Origin: Sphingomonas sanxanigenens DSM 19645 = NX02
Lineage (GTDB): Bacteria; Pseudomonadota; Alphaproteobacteria; Sphingomonadales; Sphingomonadaceae
Length of the DNA: 64,000 nt
Direction of reading: 5' to 3'
Assembly (NCBI RefSeq): GCF_000512205.2
Contig: NZ_CP011450.1
Coordinates: 124,001 to 188,000, forward strand
Part shown: positions 24,076 through 33,701 of the stretch, one piece after another
Numbering within the stretch: position 1 is the stretch's first letter
Layout of the letters: each line of letters begins with the position of its first letter
Notes under the pieces: model-generated
The model's input: the letters and a program-made list of their open reading frames with translations, nothing else
Databases searched by the model: none
What the model was told of the DNA's origin: nothing
Program-made: the position numbers and the translations under genes

Positions 24076-26429
24076 AGCGCTTTCCGGTTGAGGCGCAGCG
24101 CGTTGGTGACCACGCTGACCGAGGAGAGCGCCATGGCGGCGGCCGCGATGATCGGCGAGAGGAGGATGCCGAACAGCGGATAGAGTGCGCCCGCCGCGAC
24201 CGGCACGCCCGCGACATTGTAGATGAAAGCGAAGACGAGGTTCTGGCGGATGTTCGACATGGTCGCCTGGCTGAGCCGTCGCGCCCGGACGATGCCGGTA
24301 AGGTCGCCCTTGAGCAGGGTGACGCCTGCGCTCTCGATCGCGACGTCGGTGCCCGAGCCCATGGCGATGCCGACATCGGCGGCGGCTAGCGCGGGGGCGT
24401 CGTTGACACCATCGCCGGCCATGGCGACCACCCGTCCCTCGCGCTTGAACTTCGCGACCACGGCGCTCTTCTGATCGGGCAGCACCTCGGCCTCGACCTC
24501 GTCGATGCCCAGGCGCCGGGCGACCGCTTCCGCCGTGGTGCGGTTGTCGCCGGTCAGCATGACCACGCGAATGCCCTCCGCCTTGAGCGCGGCGAGCGCT
24601 TCGGGCGTCGTGGCCTTCACCGGATCGGCGATCGCGAAGGCGCCGCCGACCGTGCCGTCGACGCCGATGAAGATCGCGGTGGCGCCATCCCGGCGCAGTG
24701 CGTCGGCCTGGCTGGCGAGCGCCTCAGTCGCAACCCCTTCGTCGGCAAGGAACCGCGCATTGCCGAGGACGATGCGCCGCCCTTCGACCGTGCCGAGCGC
24801 GCCGCGCCCAGTCGGCGAGTCGAAGTCGATGACGTCGCTCGTGGCGATGCCGCGATCCTTCGCGGCCTCGACGATTGCCAACGCGAGCGGATGCTCGGAG
24901 GCCCGCTCGACCGAGGCGGCAAGCCGCAGCAGTTCGGCTTCGTCGAAGCCGGGCGCCGGCACGATCTGGGTGACGGCAGGCCGGCCTTCGGTGAGCGTGC
25001 CTGTCTTGTCGACGACGAGCGTGTCGACCTTTTCCATATGCTCGAGCGCTTCGGCGTTCTTGATAAGGACGCCGAGCCCGGCGCCGCGGCCGACGCCGAC
25101 CATGATCGACATCGGCGTTGCGAGACCCAACGCGCAAGGACAAGCGATGATCAGCACGGCGACCGCCGCCACCAGCCCGTAGGCGAAGCGCGGCTCTGGG
25201 CCCCAGATACCCCAGGCGATGAACGCGACCACCGCGACCGCGATGACCACCGGCACGAACCAGCCCGACACCTGATCGGCCATGCGCTGGATCGGCGCGC
25301 GCGAGCGCTGCGCCTCGGCGACCATCTGGACGATCCGCGCGAGCATGGTGTCGCGTCCGACCTTGTCGGCGACGATCACCAGCGCTCCGGTCTGGTTGAG
25401 CGTGCCGCCGATCACCGTGTCGGCCTTGGCCTTGGTGACGGGCATGGACTCACCGGTGACCATCGACTCGTCGAGCGAGGAGCGGCCGTCCTCGACCACG
25501 CCGTCGACCGGCACCTTCTCGCCGGGCCGCACGCGCAGGCGGTCGCCGACCGCGACCAGATCGAGGCTGATTTCCTCTTCGTTGCCATCGGAACCGATGC
25601 GGCGCGCGGTCTTGGGCGCGAGATTGAGCAGCGCCTTGATCGCGCCCGAGGTTCGCTCACGCGCGCGCAGTTCGAGCACCTGGCCGAGCAGCACGAGGAC
25701 AGTGATCACCGCCGCCGCCTCGAAATAGACCGCGACCATGCCGTCTTCACCGCGGAAGGCCGGCGGGAACACCTGAGGCGCGAGCGTCGCGACGACGCTG
25801 TAGATCCACGCGACTCCGGTGCCCATCGCGATCAGGGTGAACATGTTGAGGTTGCGGGTCTTGAGCGAGGCCCAGCCACGCTCGAAGAAGGGCCAGCCCG
25901 CCCAGAGCACGACGGGTGTCGCCAACACGAACTGGATCCATACCGAGATCGACATCGGTACGAGGCGATGGATCACGGGAAAGAGATGCGCGCCCATCTC
26001 GAGGATCAGCACCGGCAGGGCCAGCACCAGGCCGACCCAGAAGCGGCGCGTGAAATCGACCAGTTCGTGGCTGGGGCCGCTGTCGGCGGTTACTGTCGCG
26101 GGTTCGAGCGCCATGCCGCAGATCGGACAGGACCCGGGATGGTCCTGCCGGATCTCGGGATGCATAGGGCAGGTCCAGATCGTGCCTTCTGGCACCGCGA
26201 CCGGCGGTGCCGGCGGGCCGAGATAGCGCTCGGGATCGGCGATGAATTTTGCCCGGCAGCCCGCGCTGCAGAAATGATAGCTTTCACCGCCATATTCGGC
26301 GTGATGCGCCGTGGTCGCCGGGTCGACGGTCATGCCGCAGACGGGGTCCTTGACGCCGGCCGCCGATTTCGCAGCGCCGTGGCTGCCGCAGCAACCGCCG
26401 CCATGCGCCGCTCCATGTGTCTCGTTCAT
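24072..26429 (-). CDS. Copper/silver P1B-type ATPase with YHS and heavy-metal domains
   Basis: A 785-residue efflux ATPase starting at the ATG at 26429 (AAAGGAGC upstream). After a His/Cys-rich tip ([11 protein letters not shown]) come a YHS domain (DPVCGMTVD...HFCSAGC), a [21 protein letters not shown] motif region, membrane helices, the CPC ion path [21 protein letters not shown] and the nucleotide-binding [16 protein letters not shown]. The N-terminal layout is that of SilP/CopF-like exporters rather than HMA-domain CopA. It pumps Cu(I) or Ag(I) out of the cytoplasm. Confidence 0.88.
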   Translation of the reverse strand: MNETHGAAHGGGCCGSHGAAKSAAGVKDPVCGMTVDPATTAHHAEYGGESYHFCSAGCRAKFIADPERYLGPPAPPVAVPEGTIWTCPMHPEIRQDHPGSCPICGMALEPATVTADSGPSHELVDFTRRFWVGLVLALPVLILEMGAHLFPVIHRLVPMSISVWIQFVLATPVVLWAGWPFFERGWASLKTRNLNMFTLIAMGTGVAWIYSVVATLAPQVFPPAFRGEDGMVAVYFEAAAVITVLVLLGQVLELRARERTSGAIKALLNLAPKTARRIGSDGNEEEISLDLVAVGDRLRVRPGEKVPVDGVVEDGRSSLDESMVTGESMPVTKAKADTVIGGTLNQTGALVIVADKVGRDTMLARIVQMVAEAQRSRAPIQRMADQVSGWFVPVVIAVAVVAFIAWGIWGPEPRFAYGLVAAVAVLIIACPCALGLATPMSIMVGVGRGAGLGVLIKNAEALEHMEKVDTLVVDKTGTLTEGRPAVTQIVPAPGFDEAELLRLAASVERASEHPLALAIVEAAKDRGIATSDVIDFDSPTGRGALGTVEGRRIVLGNARFLADEGVATEALASQADALRRDGATAIFIGVDGTVGGAFAIADPVKATTPEALAALKAEGIRVVMLTGDNRTTAEAVARRLGIDEVEAEVLPDQKSAVVAKFKREGRVVAMAGDGVNDAPALAAADVGIAMGSGTDVAIESAGVTLLKGDLTGIVRARRLSQATMSNIRQNLVFAFIYNVAGVPVAAGALYPLFGILLSPIIAAAAMALSSVSVVTNALRLNRKAL

Positions 26430-26454
26430 CGCCTTGCTCCTTTCGACGCCTGAC

Positions 26455-26485
26455 AATCTAGGGTCTGACACCGTGTCAGGGTCAA
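26455..26485 (-). promoter_or_regulatory. MerR-family promoter of the copper ATPase
   Basis: On the minus strand TTGACC, a 19-nt spacer holding the palindrome CTGACAC-G-GTGTCAG, then TAGATT. The long spacer is the hallmark of MerR activators, and the start ATG is 26 nt downstream. The half-site differs from the GGACC site used at 22925 and 60471. Confidence 0.8.
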
Positions 26486-26539
26486 TACGTAATCACCTAA
26501 GGATTGCCCAAAGCGTCAAAATCTCCTGGCCCTGGGAAA

Positions 26540-27214
26540 TCAGCCGAGATCGTTTGCGACGGCTCGGCTCAGAATCGATGCCGGACGGCTCGCGGTGAAC
26601 AGTTGGATCGTCCCGGTGATCGTCGAGATCTTGAACGGTTCGGCAATATGCTCGAAACCTGCCATCGCGATCAATCTCGGGAGAACGCCTTCGGCGTTGG
26701 GTTGGGTATCGCTGACGCCGTCGAGACGCTGAACGGTTAGCCGAAAGGCCAAGCGCATGAATCCGCGCTGGCGACCATAATCGGCAATGACGAGGCGACC
26801 ACCGGGACGAAGGGTCGCGTACATGGCGCGAAGGGTGACCGCCTTCATGTCCAGCGGCATCTGATGAAGTACAAGGCTCGATACGACGGCATCTGCACTC
26901 TGTTCGGGCAGATCCGTCGCGAAGCCTTGGCGCCAGTCGACATCGGCAACCATCGCTGCGGCCTTGTGTCGGGCGATGTCGAGCGCCTCCGCATCGGGAT
27001 CGAGACCAATCACGCGCGCGCTGGGTTCGTCGCGCTTGAGCATCAAGGCGAAGCTGCCCGTACCACAGCCTATATCAATGATCGTCTCGCCGCCTTTCGG
27101 CGCGAGCACGGCGAGCATCGCCTCGCGCCACCGCCGTTCCCGCGTCCAAAGCCGGATCGCGCGGTCATAATCCTGAGTGGACCCGTTTCCGAGCGGCGGT
27201 GTGTACGGCTGCAT
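26540..27214 (-). CDS. Class I SAM-dependent methyltransferase
   Basis: A 224-residue methyltransferase from the ATG at 27214: ETIIDIGCGTGSFAL (motif I), VIGLDPDAEALDIA, SADAVVSSLVLHQM and LRPGGRLVIADYG. It resembles the UbiE/COQ5 group but has no visible substrate motif. Genes of this type recur beside CopD in copper islands; the target is unknown. Confidence 0.75.
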   Translation of the reverse strand: MQPYTPPLGNGSTQDYDRAIRLWTRERRWREAMLAVLAPKGGETIIDIGCGTGSFALMLKRDEPSARVIGLDPDAEALDIARHKAAAMVADVDWRQGFATDLPEQSADAVVSSLVLHQMPLDMKAVTLRAMYATLRPGGRLVIADYGRQRGFMRLAFRLTVQRLDGVSDTQPNAEGVLPRLIAMAGFEHIAEPFKISTITGTIQLFTASRPASILSRAVANDLG

Positions 27215-27252
27215 GGCAGTGGCTCCGACCTCTTTCCGCCCCTCAAGCACGA

Positions 27253-28182
27253 CTACATGGACATGGGCGGGGACAAGGTACCCAGCCAGGCGACAAGCGC
27301 GAGAATGATGATCGCAAGACCGCCTTCCACCACAAGGCTGCCGCGCAATAGCGTCATCGCCCGTGGTGCGTCCTCCTGCTCGATGGCGAGACTAAGCGAG
27401 GGGGTCAGGCGATAGCGGTTGAGTGCGGCCAAGCCCAACATGCCGGCGAACAGCACAAGTTTGGCGGTGAGCAGCAGCCCCCAGCTCGATTGCCACAGCC
27501 CCGCGATATGCTCGGAACCCACCAGAAAGAGAGTGTTGACGGTCCCGGTGACGACAAGCAATCCGACAATCACCGTCCCAACCATCGAAAAGCCGCGAAG
27601 CGCTTGCTCGGTCAGCAACACCCGCGCCAAGCCATCAGTGTCAACGTTGGGAATGACGAGCGCAAGGAAAGCGGCGATCGCGCCGACCCACGCGCCGGCC
27701 GCAAGAAGGTGTACGAGATCGGACGCCAGCTGCTGCCAGCCGGCACTGCCCTCTCCGGCCGCGCCATGGCCCGACCAGGCCAGTGTCCCGAGCGCGATAG
27801 CGCCTGCGAGTGTCGAGGTCATGGCGCAGACGCGCGGCTTTCGGCCATAGAGCGCCGCGCACGGCAACAGGATGACCAGCGCCGCCAGACGCACCTTGAG
27901 CGCGGTGCCCAGCGCGGTGTCATTGAGCAGATCACTCACCAACTGAAGATCCGGCCGGGTTAGCGGAAGGCCGGTCATAGCCGAGGCCTGGACAAGAAAT
28001 CCCAGCACCGACAGCAACAGTCCCAGCAGTACGAGAAGGACGATCATCGGCCCCAAAGGCAGATACGACCGGACCGTCCGGCCGCCGCCGAGCGCATACA
28101 GCGCGAACAGCGGCAGCCCGAACAGCAGGCCGAGATCAACGTAAAGCGCCCAGCGGATCGCGATGACCCCGATCTCGCTCAT
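27253..28182 (-). CDS. copD: CopD copper-transport membrane protein
   Basis: A 309-residue protein with about eight membrane helices, the CopD fold: LAWSGHGAAGEGSAGWQQLA SD with LVHLLAAGAWVGAI, and a final helix WLGTLSPPMSM. It lies 4 nt after copC. CopC/CopD bind periplasmic copper and move or buffer it across the inner membrane. Confidence 0.85.
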   Translation of the reverse strand: MSEIGVIAIRWALYVDLGLLFGLPLFALYALGGGRTVRSYLPLGPMIVLLVLLGLLLSVLGFLVQASAMTGLPLTRPDLQLVSDLLNDTALGTALKVRLAALVILLPCAALYGRKPRVCAMTSTLAGAIALGTLAWSGHGAAGEGSAGWQQLASDLVHLLAAGAWVGAIAAFLALVIPNVDTDGLARVLLTEQALRGFSMVGTVIVGLLVVTGTVNTLFLVGSEHIAGLWQSSWGLLLTAKLVLFAGMLGLAALNRYRLTPSLSLAIEQEDAPRAMTLLRGSLVVEGGLAIIILALVAWLGTLSPPMSM

Positions 28183-28186
28183 CGCC

Positions 28187-28564
28187 TTACTTCACTGTGA
28201 AGGCAAGGTTGCCCTGGATCCGATGCGTGTCGGTCGACACGACGTGCCAGGCAACCTGATAGGTGCCGGCCGACAGCGGGCGCGCCAAGGTCAGCACGAG
28301 CGTCTTGTCGCCTTCGACGGACGTCTCGAAGCCGGTTACCGCCATGCGATGGTTGGGCATGCCGGGCATACCGGTCATCACGATCTCGGCACCCGACAGC
28401 CTGGGCATCAGACCTTCGCTGAACGTAAGCGTAATGCGCGAGGGCGCCGAGACGCTGGCATTGGCGGCCGGAGCCGAGGATACAAGCTTGGGATGGGCAT
28501 AGGCCGGAGCCGAAACACTCAGGCCTACGATGGCGATAGCTGCGAGAGGCGAAAAGAAACGCAT
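28187..28564 (-). CDS. copC: CopC periplasmic copper-binding protein
   Basis: A 125-residue exported protein: signal peptide to AYA, mature start HPKLVSSAPAANASV (N-terminal His ligand), a Met-containing loop MTGMPGMPNHRM and the C-terminal DTHRIQGNLAFTV. The pattern is CopC with His ligands at both ends. An ECF-type promoter sits at 28594-28620, giving a leader of about 22 nt. Confidence 0.9.
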   Translation of the reverse strand: MRFFSPLAAIAIVGLSVSAPAYAHPKLVSSAPAANASVSAPSRITLTFSEGLMPRLSGAEIVMTGMPGMPNHRMAVTGFETSVEGDKTLVLTLARPLSAGTYQVAWHVVSTDTHRIQGNLAFTVK

Positions 28565-28593
28565 TGGAACATTCTCCTGTGGATCCCATGAGA

Positions 28594-28620
28594 CAATACG
28601 CAGCCGCGACCTGCACCCCT
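28594..28620 (-). promoter_or_regulatory. ECF-type promoter of copCD
   Basis: Minus strand AGGGG...-CTGCGTATTG with AGGG and the -10 element spaced exactly as at four other island promoters (AGGG, 13 nt, nTGCGTATn). Confidence 0.72.
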
Positions 28621-28646
28621 CGCAATTTTCTTTTTGTTCCCGGACA

Positions 28647-28673
28647 AGGGTTGCCGGACCATCCTGCGTATTG
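28647..28673 (+). promoter_or_regulatory. ECF-type promoter of the sigma-factor operon
   Basis: AGGGTTG...-CTGCGTATTG, with AGGG-N13 spacing, 24 nt upstream of the first ATG. Suggests autoregulation by the encoded sigma factor. Confidence 0.72.
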
Positions 28674-28696
28674 AGAAGTGAAGACGGAGAAACATC

Positions 28697-28969
28697 ATGG
28701 ACCACCTCGACGACATGCTCAGCCGGTTGCGGGAAGCGCCGCTCGATCCCCGGCTTGCCGGGCTGGACAGCCGCGTCATGGCCGAGATCGCCCGGCTCCA
28801 GGCCATGCCCCGCCTGAGCGCCACGACATTCGGTATCGCCGCGGCAGCAGCCTTGTTCCTGGGAATTGCCGGCTCGGCCGTGCCTGTGCGGTCGACCGAA
28901 GCCGGGCCGATATCGCCCTTTGACGCGCGGCTCGCGCTCGCTCCTTCGACGCTGCTGAGTTCACAATGA
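28697..28969 (+). CDS. CnrY-like small membrane anti-sigma candidate
   Basis: A 90-residue protein with a soluble N-terminus (MDHLDDMLSRLREAPLDPRL) and one membrane helix (FGIAAAAALFLGIAGSAV). In CnrYXH systems the small single-helix CnrY holds the ECF sigma factor at the membrane until CnrX senses metal. Size, order and overlap with the next gene (ATGA) fit, but the sequence is divergent. Confidence 0.6.
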   Translation: MDHLDDMLSRLREAPLDPRLAGLDSRVMAEIARLQAMPRLSATTFGIAAAAALFLGIAGSAVPVRSTEAGPISPFDARLALAPSTLLSSQ

Positions 28970-29406
28970 TGCGCGACCGCCGGCTCCTGCTCCTCGTCCT
29001 GCTGACCTTTGCCGCGGCGATCGCTGGCGTTGTCATCGGCCGCGTCTATGTGGTTCCAGTACGCCCGGTCGAAAATGAGCTGCACGAGCTGCTCCATCGC
29101 GATCTGAAGCTGGATTCCGCGCAACACAGCCGGCTCGAGACAATCGAGAAGAACTACGCCTTACGGCGTCAAGCGCTGGAGGCCGAACTGCGCGCCGACA
29201 ATGCGCGCCTCGCGGAGGCGATCGAAGCGGAGCATGGCTATGGCCCGCAAGTCGCAGCGGCGGTGGATCGCTCGCACCAGGCCATGGGGGCCCTGCAGAA
29301 GGAAACGCTCGAGCACATCTTCGCAATGCGGGCCGTGCTGCGTCCCGATCAGACCGAGAAGTTCGACGACGCCGTCGTGAAAGCGCTGACGGCCAAGTCC
29401 AAATGA
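28966..29406 (+). CDS. Periplasmic heavy-metal sensor (CnrX/Spy-like)
   Basis: A 146-residue protein with an N-terminal anchor (LLLLVLLTFAAAIAGVVIG) and a four-helix CnrX/Metal_resist-type periplasmic domain with His-rich turns (ELHELLHRDLKL, EAEHGYG, LEHIFAM). In this family metal binding in the helix bundle signals to the anti-sigma factor. Overlaps both neighbours by 4 nt. Confidence 0.72.
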   Translation: MMRDRRLLLLVLLTFAAAIAGVVIGRVYVVPVRPVENELHELLHRDLKLDSAQHSRLETIEKNYALRRQALEAELRADNARLAEAIEAEHGYGPQVAAAVDRSHQAMGALQKETLEHIFAMRAVLRPDQTEKFDDAVVKALTAKSK

Positions 29407-29969
29407 CCGCGAGCCTCCCCGACTGCTCGGACGGGGAGCTCGCGGCTTTGGCGCTTGGCGGGCGGCAAGCGGCTTATGGCGAACTGGTCCGGCGGCATCA
29501 AGGTTGGGTTCACCGGCTCGTGCGCAGCCATGTCGGATCTATGGATGAGGCCTTAGATGTCACCCAGGCGAGCTTCGTCGCGGCCTTTGCCGCACTCAAC
29601 CGCTATGACGCTGCGCGACCTTTTCCGGTCTGGATGTCCCGGATCGTCATCAACAAATGCCATGACTGGCGGCGCCGGCGCGCGGTCCGGAACTTCTTCT
29701 CCATGGCCCTGCCGCTGGGCGAGGCGGATGACGTCGCCGATGAGGCGCCGCTACCCGACCAGGCAATCGGCGCCGAGCAGCAACTGGCAGAGGCGATGAA
29801 AGCGATCGCCGCCCTGCCCGCCTCTCTCAAGGACACGCTCATCCTGCGGACGATCGACGAGAAATCGGAAGCCGAAACCGCCGAGATTCTCGGCATCAGC
29901 CAGAAGGCAGTCGAGACCCGCCTCTACCGCGCCCGCGCACGCCTCGCGGAAATGTTGAAGAAAGTTTGA
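29403..29969 (+). CDS. ECF RNA polymerase sigma factor (CnrH-like)
   Basis: A 188-residue sigma-70 family factor. Region 2 is VTQASFVAAFAALNRYDAAR with a downstream PVWMSRIVINKCHDWRRRR; region 4 is KDTLILRTIDEKSEAETAEI LGISQKAVETRLYRARAR. Lies directly after the sensor, as in CnrYXH-type systems, and 66 nt before copA. Probably directs the AGGG-N13-nTGCGTATn promoters in the island. Confidence 0.82.
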   Translation: MTASLPDCSDGELAALALGGRQAAYGELVRRHQGWVHRLVRSHVGSMDEALDVTQASFVAAFAALNRYDAARPFPVWMSRIVINKCHDWRRRRAVRNFFSMALPLGEADDVADEAPLPDQAIGAEQQLAEAMKAIAALPASLKDTLILRTIDEKSEAETAEILGISQKAVETRLYRARARLAEMLKKV

Positions 29970-29996
29970 GGGGGATGAGGCCACGCTGCGTATTTC
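29970..29996 (+). promoter_or_regulatory. ECF-type promoter of copAB
   Basis: AGGGGG...-CTGCGTATTT; AGGG begins in the stop codon of the sigma-factor gene. Same AGGG-N13 spacing as the others. ATG of copA is 40 nt downstream of the -10 element. Confidence 0.72.
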
Positions 29997-30035
29997 CAAT
30001 AGGTCCGCCCTCTTTCTTAAAGCTGAGACAACCGA

Positions 30036-31961
30036 ATGATTTCTGCTCTCGACCGCCGCCAGTTCCTCCGCGGCGCGGCCCTCGCCGGCGGCGGCGCAGC
30101 ATTGTCAGCCTGGCTGCCGGCCTGGGCGCAGACGATCTCGCCGGGGATGCGACCGACGCTGCCGACCGTGTCGGGCGAAGACATCACGCTCACCATCGCC
30201 CGGCAGTCGATGACCATCGACGGGCGCAAGTTCCGGGCAATCGGCCTCAACGGCACGGTCCCCGCCCCGCTGATCCGGCTGCGCGAGGGCCAGCGCGTGC
30301 GGCTCAACGTCATCAATCAGCTGGAGGAGGACAGCTCGATCCACTGGCACGGGCTGATCCTGCCGGCCAATATGGACGGTGTGCCGGGCGTGTCTTTTCC
30401 GGGCATCAAGCCGGGCTCGAACTACCTCTACCAGTTCTCCGTCGTGCAAAGCGGCACCTACTGGTACCACAGCCATTCAGGCCTGCAGGAACAGGAAGGC
30501 CATTACGGCCCGATCATCATCGATCCCGCCGGTGCCGATCCGGTCGCCTATGACCGCGAGCATGTCATCGTGCTCGCCGATCACAGCGCGCTCTCGCCGC
30601 AGGCGATCTTCCGGCGCCTCAAGGTCAACCCCGGCCATTTCAATTTCCAGCGCCAGACCCTGGCCGGGCTCCTGTCGGGCAAGGATCAGCCGCTCAAGGA
30701 CCGGCTCGACTGGGGCCAGATGCGGATGGACCCGGCCGACATCTCCGATGTGACCGGATCCACCTACACCTATCTCGTCAACGGCCATGGTCCGATGGAC
30801 AACTGGACCGCGCTCTTCACCCCGGGCGAACGGGTGCGGCTGCGGGTCATCAATGCGTCGGCGATGACCACCTTCAACGTCCGCATCCCCGGCCTGCCGC
30901 TGACCATCGTCCAGGCCGACGGGCAGAATGTGGTGCCGGTCACCGTCGACGAGTTCCAGATTGGTGTTGCCGAGACCTACGACGTCGTTGTCAGCCCAGG
31001 CGATGACAAGGCCTACACCCTTGTCGGCGAGGCGATCGACCGCTCGGGCATGGCGCGTGCCACGCTCGCGCCGCGGGCCGGCATGGCCGGCGAGGTTCCC
31101 CCCTTACGCAAACGGCCGCTCGCCGACATGAAGGACATGGGCATGGACATGTCCTCGATGCCGGGCATGGAAGGCATGGACATGTCGGGCGGCGCTATGC
31201 GGGGCGTCGATCCGACGGCCGAGAAGAACGCGTCCGCGCGCCTCGCGACCGGCGCGGCGGCAGCGATGGCGACCATGGACAATAGCGCCATGGCAGGCAT
31301 GGATCATTCGGGGATGGATCATGGATCGATGGCCGGCATGGACCACGGCGCGATGGGCGCCGATGGCCAGATGGCGGGCATGGATCATGGCGGGCACGCG
31401 ATGGGCTCGATGAAGATGCGCGACTTCTCGAATGCGCCCCAGGTGAAGCGCGACCCGAGCGTCCAGACCATCTCGCCGATGCCCGTAGACCGCACCGGCG
31501 AGCCCGGCCAGGGCCTCGCCGACGTCGGCCACAAGGTGCTTGTCTACAGGGACCTGATGGCGCTCGATCGCAATCCGGACGTGCGCGCGCCGAGCCGCAG
31601 CATCGACATTCACCTCACCGGCAACATGGAGCGGTTCATGTGGTCGTTCGACGGCGAAAAAATGTCGGACCATCACGAGCCGATCCCCTTCATCGAAGGC
31701 GAGCGGGTGCGCGTCAATCTCATCAACGACACGATGATGGGGCATCCGATCCATATTCACGGGCATTTTTTCGAGCTGGTGACGGGGCATGGCGATCATG
31801 CGCCGCGCAAGCATACGGTGATCGTCCAGCCCGGCGGCAAGGTGACCTGGGACTTCACCGCCGACGCGGTCGGCGACTGGGCCTTCCACTGTCATCTCCT
31901 CTACCACATGCATGCAGGGATGATGCGGGTCGTGAGCGTCCGTCCGAAGGGAGACGCGTAA
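30036..31961 (+). CDS. copA: CopA multicopper oxidase
   Basis: A 641-residue periplasmic oxidase exported by Tat (DRRQFLRGAALAGGGAAL). Copper ligands are readable as SSIHWHG, YWYHSHSG, HPIHIHGH and WAFHCHLLYHMHAGMM. A long Met-rich insert (residues about 368-460: repeated MDMS, MAGMDH and DHSGMDHG) can bind many Cu(I). Oxidises Cu(I) to Cu(II) in the periplasm. Confidence 0.92.
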   Translation: MISALDRRQFLRGAALAGGGAALSAWLPAWAQTISPGMRPTLPTVSGEDITLTIARQSMTIDGRKFRAIGLNGTVPAPLIRLREGQRVRLNVINQLEEDSSIHWHGLILPANMDGVPGVSFPGIKPGSNYLYQFSVVQSGTYWYHSHSGLQEQEGHYGPIIIDPAGADPVAYDREHVIVLADHSALSPQAIFRRLKVNPGHFNFQRQTLAGLLSGKDQPLKDRLDWGQMRMDPADISDVTGSTYTYLVNGHGPMDNWTALFTPGERVRLRVINASAMTTFNVRIPGLPLTIVQADGQNVVPVTVDEFQIGVAETYDVVVSPGDDKAYTLVGEAIDRSGMARATLAPRAGMAGEVPPLRKRPLADMKDMGMDMSSMPGMEGMDMSGGAMRGVDPTAEKNASARLATGAAAAMATMDNSAMAGMDHSGMDHGSMAGMDHGAMGADGQMAGMDHGGHAMGSMKMRDFSNAPQVKRDPSVQTISPMPVDRTGEPGQGLADVGHKVLVYRDLMALDRNPDVRAPSRSIDIHLTGNMERFMWSFDGEKMSDHHEPIPFIEGERVRVNLINDTMMGHPIHIHGHFFELVTGHGDHAPRKHTVIVQPGGKVTWDFTADAVGDWAFHCHLLYHMHAGMMRVVSVRPKGDA

Positions 31962-33079
31962 TGACCCGCATCCTCACGCCGCTGGTGAGCGCGATCGCCC
32001 TTTTCGCTGCCGCGCCCGCCTTTGCCCAGGATCATTCGATGCACGGCATGCCCGGCATGGCGCCGCCGGGCGAAGTGGCGCCGGCGCAGGAGAAGAAGAA
32101 GGACAAGGCCGCCGCCAGGCCGCGCGCTCAGACACCAGCGCCGGACGCCACCTCGGCGATGGACCATTCGCAGCACCAGGCCAGTCCTGCGCCGCAGGGA
32201 GATGCGGCCGGTCAGCCGCAACCCGCGTCTCCCGCGATGCCGGAGATGCCGGGTATGGACCATTCGCAGCATGGCCAGACAACGATGCCGGGAATGCCCG
32301 CCATGCCCGGCATGCAAATGACCGGCACGGCGCTTCCGGCCGGCAATGCGCCCCCGCCGCCTCCCCCAAGCGACCACTTCGCCGATCGTGATTTTCCCGG
32401 CGGCGAGATGGCGCGCTCGCGCGACATCATGATGAAGGATAGCGGCGGCAACAATTTCGGGCAGGTGCTGCTCAACGTGTTCGAGTATCAGGCGCATAGC
32501 GGCCGCGATGGCTATCGCTGGGATGGCGAAGGCTTTTACGGCGGCGACATCAACCGGCTCTGGCTCAAGAGCGAGGGCGAAGGCGAGTTCGGCCGCGGCA
32601 TCGACAGCGCCGAGGTGCAGGTGCTCTACAGCCGGGCCATCGACCCCTATTTCAATCTTCAGGGCGGTATCCGCCAGGACTTCGGCCGCGGGCCCGACCG
32701 CACCTACGCGACGATCGGCGTCGAGGGCCTGGCTCCTGGCATGTTCGAGGTCGAGGGCGCGCTGTTCCTTTCGACCAAGGGCGATGTTCTGGGCCGGGTC
32801 GAGGGCTATTACGACCAGCGTATCACCCAGCGCCTGATCCTCCAGCCGCGCGCCGAGGTCAATTTCGCCGCACAGGATATTCCGGAGAACGACATCGGTT
32901 CGGGGCTGGTCAACATAGAGCTCGGCGCGCGCCTGCGCTACGAATTCAGCCGCCAGTTCGCGCCTTACATCGGCGTTTCCTATCTGCGCAAAGCCGGAGA
33001 CACGGCGCGGCTGTCGAGGCTTGCGGGCGAGGACGTCCATGCCACCAGCTTCGTCGCCGGCGTTCGCTTCTGGTTTTAG
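31961..33079 (+). CDS. copB: CopB outer-membrane copper protein
   Basis: A 372-residue protein from the ATG at 31961, sharing the A of the copA TAA (TAATG). Signal peptide, a Met/His-rich N-terminal stretch (HSMHGMPGM, MPEMPGMDHSQHG, MPGMPAMPGMQM), then the CopB beta-barrel domain (LLNVFEYQAHSGRDGYRWDG, LWLKSEGEGEF, QVLYSRAIDPYFNLQGGIRQ, ending in FVAGVRFWF). Confidence 0.9.
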   Translation: MTRILTPLVSAIALFAAAPAFAQDHSMHGMPGMAPPGEVAPAQEKKKDKAAARPRAQTPAPDATSAMDHSQHQASPAPQGDAAGQPQPASPAMPEMPGMDHSQHGQTTMPGMPAMPGMQMTGTALPAGNAPPPPPPSDHFADRDFPGGEMARSRDIMMKDSGGNNFGQVLLNVFEYQAHSGRDGYRWDGEGFYGGDINRLWLKSEGEGEFGRGIDSAEVQVLYSRAIDPYFNLQGGIRQDFGRGPDRTYATIGVEGLAPGMFEVEGALFLSTKGDVLGRVEGYYDQRITQRLILQPRAEVNFAAQDIPENDIGSGLVNIELGARLRYEFSRQFAPYIGVSYLRKAGDTARLSRLAGEDVHATSFVAGVRFWF

Positions 33080-33169
33080 CATCAGGACGGCTGATGGCGG
33101 GGGCGAACAAGAGAGCGGGGCGTTACACTCATACCCAGGTCGGCCGGCGCCGAGCGAAGGAGATACGCC

Positions 33170-33643
33170 ATGGACCATTCGTCCCACATGAACACCCGGA
33201 AGATGGGCGCCTATTGGAGCCTTGCCGTTCAGACCGTCATCAGCGGCGTCATCATGTATCTGGTGATGTTCGTCATGATCGACGGGCTCGACAGCTTCTA
33301 CAACAACCTCAACATGCTCTACATGACGCTGATGATGGTCGCGCCGATGGTGGTGCTGATGATCCTCGCCATGCGGCACATGTTCGCGTCGAAGGCCGCC
33401 AACATCGCGCTGATCGCCGCGTCGCTGGTCGCCTTCTTCGGCAGCTTTGCACTCATCCGCACCCAGACCACGATCGGCGACACGGCCTTTCTGCGCTCGA
33501 TGATCCCGCACCATTCCGGGGCGATCCTGATGTGCCAGGAAGCAAAGCTCAGCGATCCGGAAGTCATCCGGCTTTGCGAATCGATCAAGCGCTCGCAGCG
33601 GCAGGAAATCGACGAGATGAAGGCCATACTCGCGCGGCGCTGA
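33170..33643 (+). CDS. DUF305 membrane protein
   Basis: A 157-residue protein with four N-terminal helices and a short DUF305-type end: FLRSMIPHHSGAILMCQEAK, LCESIKRSQRQEIDEMK. The HH and Met/Cys residues suggest metal binding. Follows copB in the same direction 90 nt away. Confidence 0.75.
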   Translation: MDHSSHMNTRKMGAYWSLAVQTVISGVIMYLVMFVMIDGLDSFYNNLNMLYMTLMMVAPMVVLMILAMRHMFASKAANIALIAASLVAFFGSFALIRTQTTIGDTAFLRSMIPHHSGAILMCQEAKLSDPEVIRLCESIKRSQRQEIDEMKAILARR

Positions 33644-33701
33644 GTGGCACGGTCGGGCTACGCCCGGATACGTGCGCCCGGCCAGGTATGTGAGCCGGCC
33701 G

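Noticed and set aside
24891-26453. 520-residue plus-strand frame antisense to the copper ATPase
   Set aside because: Its sequence is Asp/His/Arg-rich without motifs, while the opposite strand codes a complete P1B ATPase.
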